Assembly (NCBI GenBank): GCA_937873105.1
Contig: CALMWD010000068.1
Span: forward strand, 1-6,681
Source: an uncultured Rhodanobacteraceae bacterium
GTDB taxonomy: Bacteria > Pseudomonadota > Gammaproteobacteria > Xanthomonadales > Ahniellaceae
DNA: 6,681 nt
Reading direction: 5' to 3'
Under the pieces are notes generated by a model. It saw only the letters and a list, made by a program, of their open reading frames with translations, was not told the DNA's origin and made no database searches. Below are positions 6,653-6,681 of this stretch, in pieces (position 1 is the stretch's first letter; every line of letters begins with the position of its first letter). Made by a program: the position numbers and the translations under genes.

Positions 6653-6681
6653 GCGGCCAGCCCCGTGCGCGACCTCGGGCG
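6649..6681 (-). CDS. Possible 3' end of an upstream gene (ten codons)
   Basis: On the minus strand a frame entering from the window edge ends in TGA at 6651-6649, overlapping the GTG start of rnhA by four bases (GTGA). It would end [11 protein letters not shown] four-base stop/start overlap is typical of operon neighbours, and in related bacteria a methyltransferase gene often precedes rnhA. Ten codons are too few to identify a product, and the frame could be chance. Confidence 0.35.
   Translation of the reverse strand, partial: RPRSRTGLAA

Noticed and set aside
1..6681. Mobile elements, CRISPR arrays, tRNA or rRNA genes
   Set aside because: I saw no transposase or integrase motifs, no regularly spaced direct repeats and no recognisable RNA gene; the genes are packed with gaps under 75 bases.

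Overview
The window is GC-rich, densely packed chromosomal DNA with strong G/C bias at third codon positions. It looks like a gammaproteobacterium of the Xanthomonadales/Lysobacterales type. The reasons are the DnaQ and RNase HI sequences, which match the E. coli proteins motif for motif, the adjacent same-strand rnhA-dnaQ pair, and the Ig-like/autotransporter outer-membrane protein. The lineage is an inference from gene content and style; there is no rRNA or other decisive marker.

Plus strand, left part: the window opens inside a gene whose product carries bacterial Ig-like repeats followed by a C-terminal autotransporter beta-barrel (1-1749; its 5' end lies outside). After a 62-base gap with a plausible sigma-70 promoter comes a small PP2C-type (PPM family) Ser/Thr protein phosphatase (1812-2516).

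Minus strand, reading right to left: the last ten codons of a possible upstream gene (6649-6681) overlap rnhA (RNase HI, 6197-6652). rnhA overlaps dnaQ (DNA polymerase III epsilon proofreading subunit, 5490-6197) by one base. After a 73-base gap comes a secreted pentaheme cytochrome c (4109-5416), and after a 71-base gap a membrane-anchored Hanks-type Ser/Thr kinase with a TPR-like extracytoplasmic tail (2532-4037). The kinase and phosphatase genes meet tail to tail with 15 bases between their stop codons.

Two working units can be argued. One is a replication/repair pair, rnhA-dnaQ, translationally coupled by the overlap. The other is a reversible protein-phosphorylation pair, kinase and phosphatase, in an unusual convergent layout with a separate predicted promoter for each gene. 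The pentaheme cytochrome between them belongs to the cytochrome c554-like multiheme group, and its electron partners are not in the window. I see no CRISPR array, tRNA, rRNA, insertion sequence or integrase, and no gene-free stretch over 75 bases. Nothing here amounts to a clear undescribed system. The best leads are the convergent kinase/phosphatase pair with its cysteine-bearing sensor tail, and the orphan pentaheme cytochrome with a CX4CH first heme site.
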